A stretch of DNA of 61,841 nt. It comes from Oscillospiraceae bacterium. GTDB taxonomy: Bacteria; Bacillota; Clostridia; Oscillospirales; Ruminococcaceae. The notes under the pieces are model-generated. The model worked only from the letters and a program-made list of their open reading frames with translations, ran no database searches and was not told where the DNA came from. The translations under genes were made by a program, and so were the position numbers. The number at the start of each line of letters is the position of its first letter. Within the stretch, counting starts at the first letter, position 1. Below are positions 59,119 through 61,841 of this stretch, in pieces. The DNA is taken from contig JAQXIW010000006.1 in NCBI GenBank assembly GCA_029007985.1, forward strand, positions 1 through 61,841, written 5' to 3'.

Positions 59119-60366
59119 ATGAAATATCAGGTTTCAGACAATGTAAAGGCGAAATTTGAGGCCCTCACAGCCTGTGAAAAGACTGTAAAGGCTCTCGATT
59201 TTATGAAAGAGGACAATGACAACATCATTGACAAACAGATCGAGCTCACTCTTATTCCTGCTCCGACATTCCAAGAACAGAAAAAGGCCGCACGACTCCT
59301 TGAAATGTTCAAAGAAGAGGGGCTTTCCGACTGTCATATCGACGATTACGGCAATGTTGTCGGTATCAGAAAAGGCACAGGCGGCGGAAAAACCGTGCTT
59401 GTAGAAGGTCATATGGACACTGTCTTCCCTATTGACACAAAGCTTGAAATCATCAAAGAAGACGGATTTATCAAATGTCCGGGCATCTGTGACGACACAA
59501 GGGGTGTTGCTTCCGTTCTGTCTACAATCCGTGCGCTAAACGCAGCCGGCATCGAAACAAAGGGCGATATCCACTTTGTAGGTACAGTTCAGGAAGAGGG
59601 CACCGGTGCTTTGAAAGGCATGCAGTACTATGTACAGCACCACCCTGAGCTGCAGGCTTCTATTTCCGTTGACGGCGACGGCTATCAGTCAATTACTTAT
59701 GAGGCAACAGGTATTCAGACATACGAAGTCTCATTCCATGGTATTGGCGGTCATGCTTGCGGCGCTTTTGCAAAGGTTGCCAACCCTATCCACGCAGCCG
59801 GCAGAGCAATAGCAAAAATATCCGAATTTGAAGTACCGAAAGAGCCGATGACTACTTTTGCCATCACTAATCTTGAAGCCGGCTCGATAGAATCCGTTCA
59901 CGCCATAGTAAAAGAGGCAAAAATCAGATTTAATTTCCGTTCAAATTCTCAGGTCGAACTTGAAAAGCTCAGAGACAGAATATTCGGGGCTATTGAAGAG
60001 GCCTGCAAAGAAGAAACAGACCGCTGGGGTATGGACACAATCACATATTCTGTTAAGCATATTTGCGATGTAAACGCGGGCAACCAGGATTCTCACGCTC
60101 CAATCGTAGAGGGCGCAATGATTGCTTCTAATTACCTAGGTTGCGAAGAGCCTGAGCTTGGCAACGGCGGCTCTACAAACTGCAACCGCGCTCTTGAGGC
60201 AGGTCTGCCTGCTGTTTGTCTCGGCGGCGGTATGGATTATGACTCCAAGTGCCACACACTTGAGGAGCAGTTCAGAATAGCCGACGCATATAAAGGCTGT
60301 CAGATAACTCTTCTTCTTGCTCTCCTCTGTGCCGGTACGGATGCCGCAGACAGCATTATTGAATAA
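59119..60366 (+). CDS. M20-family peptidase
   Basis: 415 residues with metal and catalytic motifs: VEGHMDTVFPIDTKLEI, ICDDTRGVASVLSTIRAL, the Glu pair in VGTVQEEGTGALKGM, and dimerisation strand FHGIGGHACGAFAKVANPIH. The C-terminal His is in DSKCHTLEEQFRI. It resembles aminoacyl-peptidases of the PepT/DapE-like group. It has a GAAAGGA site upstream and is monocistronic. Confidence 0.87.
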   Translation: MKYQVSDNVKAKFEALTACEKTVKALDFMKEDNDNIIDKQIELTLIPAPTFQEQKKAARLLEMFKEEGLSDCHIDDYGNVVGIRKGTGGGKTVLVEGHMDTVFPIDTKLEIIKEDGFIKCPGICDDTRGVASVLSTIRALNAAGIETKGDIHFVGTVQEEGTGALKGMQYYVQHHPELQASISVDGDGYQSITYEATGIQTYEVSFHGIGGHACGAFAKVANPIHAAGRAIAKISEFEVPKEPMTTFAITNLEAGSIESVHAIVKEAKIRFNFRSNSQVELEKLRDRIFGAIEEACKEETDRWGMDTITYSVKHICDVNAGNQDSHAPIVEGAMIASNYLGCEEPELGNGGSTNCNRALEAGLPAVCLGGGMDYDSKCHTLEEQFRIADAYKGCQITLLLALLCAGTDAADSIIE

Positions 60367-60376
60367 TATATTTTTT

Positions 60377-60400
60377 CAGCCCACTTAAACGAGTGGGCTG
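60377..60400 (+). terminator. Terminator of the M20 peptidase gene
   Basis: CAGCCCACT (60377-60385) pairs with AGTGGGCTG (60392-60400), followed by ATTAATTT. Confidence 0.7.
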
Positions 60401-60456
60401 ATTAATTTATATATGATAGTAATATCATATTTTAATAATATTCTGAAAAATAAAAG

Positions 60457-60486
60457 CTCGGATTCAACAAAAACATTGAATCCGAG
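60457..60486 (-). terminator. Terminator of the lipoprotein gene
   Basis: CTCGGATTCAA pairs with TTGAATCCGAG (60457-60467 with 60476-60486), followed on the minus strand by CTTTTATTTTT. Confidence 0.8.
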
Positions 60487-60511
60487 TACATTTATAGAAA
60501 ACGCCGAATAA

Positions 60512-61144
60512 TTATCTGTAAAGATTTATGCTTTTAGCGATTTCTAAAACCTGCTCTTCCGTAAACACATCGCTGTCCAAATCAAAAGCAACATACACAC
60601 CCAGACTGCTGTCATAGCAAATTACACCTTTGTTTATCTTTTCACCGTTTCCGCTTATAATAAAATTTGAATAATAAATGTTAACTATTGCAGTTTCGCA
60701 ACCGTCTGATGAGTCAACAACGGTATAACTCTCACGAACATCAAAGAAATAGTCATTGCCGAGAGCAATCTGGTTGTAGATAGCTTGCGGAATAAAGTCC
60801 TCAGAAGTCAAGTCAGCAGGTATAATATTATAACCGACCGTACCCACGATGGCACTGTCGCCGTCGGCAATATTATAGACAGAGAACAAACCGCCAAATA
60901 TCAAGGGATTATCAATATCTGAAGACATCACCTCAAACCGGTTAGGTAAAACAAAGTCTGCAGAAAAAGCATCTATACCGAGCACTTCATTATTAAAGTC
61001 TGTTACTTTATCAACACCGGACGGAAATAAAACGGAATAATAAAAAAAGCCGTCCGTAGTGTAGACGACTGTACTGTTGCTGCCGTTATCCCGAGATGAA
61101 TCAGATGACACTTTATTTAATTTAGTACATCCTGAAAAAAACAA
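60512..61144 (-). pseudogene. Lipoprotein gene with broken signal-peptide region
   Basis: The frame encodes a 210-residue protein with a lipobox-like FFSGC six residues in, a Ser/Asn-rich linker and a beta-rich part (DGFFYYSVLFPSGVDKVTDF, PAIYNQIAL-type region at FIPQAIYNQIALG). The only start is a TTG at 61144, leaving a signal peptide of about five residues, too short. Upstream in frame is an amber TAG at 61159-61157, then more hydrophobic codons (LRKVIFFV). Alternatively, one base of slippage in the seven-base T run (61141-61135) joins a hydrophobic reading ITKSYIFCLVIYIFVF to FSGC, starting at an ATT. Either a recent mutation, a sequencing error or slippage control is likely. Function not recognised. 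Confidence 0.55.
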
Positions 61145-61210
61145 ATATATAAATAACTAAACAAAAAATATAACTTTTCGTAATTACTCAAAAAAATTAC
61201 AAAAAAAAGT

Positions 61211-61326
61211 GCCAGCACCGTCCTATCTTCCCGGGGCGTCGCCACCCAAGTATTTTCGGCGCTGCTCAGCTTAACTTCTGTGTTCGGCATGGGAACAGGT
61301 GGATCCTGAGCGCTATCAGCACTGGC
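61211..61326 (-). rRNA. rrf: 5S ribosomal RNA
   Basis: On the minus strand the sequence runs from GCCAGTGCTGATAGCGCT through CCCATGCCGAACACAGAAGT and TTGGGTGGCGACGCCCCGGG to GTGCTGGC, and the two ends pair as helix I. A T-run follows. Length about 116 nt. Confidence 0.95.
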
Positions 61327-61436
61327 TTTCAGCTTAGCTTTCTTTGCCTCGCTTCTCTTCTCTTGTATGAAGGTCTCACCTTCAAAACTAAATAATACTC
61401 TGTCAGAAATGCAGTATCCTGTTTGATTTATGATGT

Positions 61437-61841
<405 letters not shown>

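Noticed and set aside
61327..61436. tRNA gene between 23S and 5S rRNA
   Set aside because: The 110-nt spacer contains only a small hairpin and AT-rich sequence; no tRNA arms can be formed.

Overview
The window reads as a chromosomal segment of an anaerobic, low-to-moderate GC member of the Clostridia (Firmicutes/Bacillota), probably a gut organism. The support is indirect but consistent: AGGAGG-type ribosome binding sites, strong TTGACA-17-TATAAT promoters, a tetrahydrofolate riboswitch in front of a folT-type ECF transporter gene, a PerR-like repressor with reverse rubrerythrin and rubredoxin, a YolD/Y-family polymerase pair, and HU-RqcP-DivIC linkage. The species cannot be named from the sequence. 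The right edge lies inside a 23S rRNA gene and the left edge inside an IS3-family transposase, both repeated sequences at which draft contigs often end.

Layout. 1-140: right end of an IS3-family element. 381-6336: a cluster that encodes an 854-residue fusion of CoA-disulfide-reductase-like flavoprotein, rhodanese and siroheme sulfite reductase with two [4Fe-4S] ferredoxin motifs, then a CbiK-type sirohydrochlorin chelatase, then a complete iron/siderophore/B12-type ABC importer (lipoprotein, permease, ATPase). The genes overlap or nearly abut and look like one unit for making and using siroheme iron. 6537-7730: a CofE (F420 gamma-glutamyl ligase) homologue standing alone. 7769-9977: membrane protein and an AbgB-like M20 amidohydrolase. 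16493-10195 (minus): a PII nitrogen regulator heads an operon with potABC, a YtcJ-like amidohydrolase and potD, preceded by a leader of about 300 nt that is rich in helices and ends in an intrinsic terminator. 16611-23517: MATE pump, leucine-rich-repeat protein, D-lactate-dehydrogenase-type enzyme, and an aminotransferase followed by an HprK/PEPCK-type P-loop protein. 24662-26102: a two-gene integral membrane pair (DUF5058 type). 26285-33150: isochorismatase-type hydrolase, an internally deleted TyrA-like gene behind an attenuator, folT with its riboswitch, alpha/beta hydrolase, sugar-nucleotidyltransferase, RsuA-type pseudouridine synthase, GT2 glycosyltransferase and UDP-galactopyranose mutase. 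33415-37356: DUF5685-DnaJ pair, PerR/reverse rubrerythrin/rubredoxin unit, and two small proteins. 37981-44081: PepV dipeptidase, TetR regulator, aldose-epimerase plus GH13 glucosidase. 47429-43218 (minus): MATE, Y-family polymerase, YolD and an SPL-like radical SAM protein in one tight unit. 47633-50122: TetR regulator, two-gene ABC exporter and a small protein, with three copies of a 10-bp operator. 50419-53951: cell-surface 5'-nucleotidase and two nucleoside hydrolases, one of which has lost its metal-binding Asp cluster. 54221-57461: an LtaS-like phosphoglycerol transferase with a Fur/PerR-like box on its promoter, and a secreted protein. 57511-60366: DivIC, RqcP, HU, VanZ and an M20 peptidase. 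60512-61144: a lipoprotein with a damaged signal peptide. 61211-61841: 5S and 23S rRNA on the minus strand.

The items most likely to be undescribed are the structured RNA leader in front of the PII/polyamine operon, the coupling of PII (without the uridylylation tyrosine) to a polyamine transporter plus amidohydrolase, the one-polypeptide flavoprotein-rhodanese-sulfite reductase next to its own chelatase and iron importer, and the DUF5685-DnaJ pair whose first member carries two Asp-rich motifs reminiscent of isoprenoid synthases. All functional calls come from reading motifs by eye; no database search or folding program was run.
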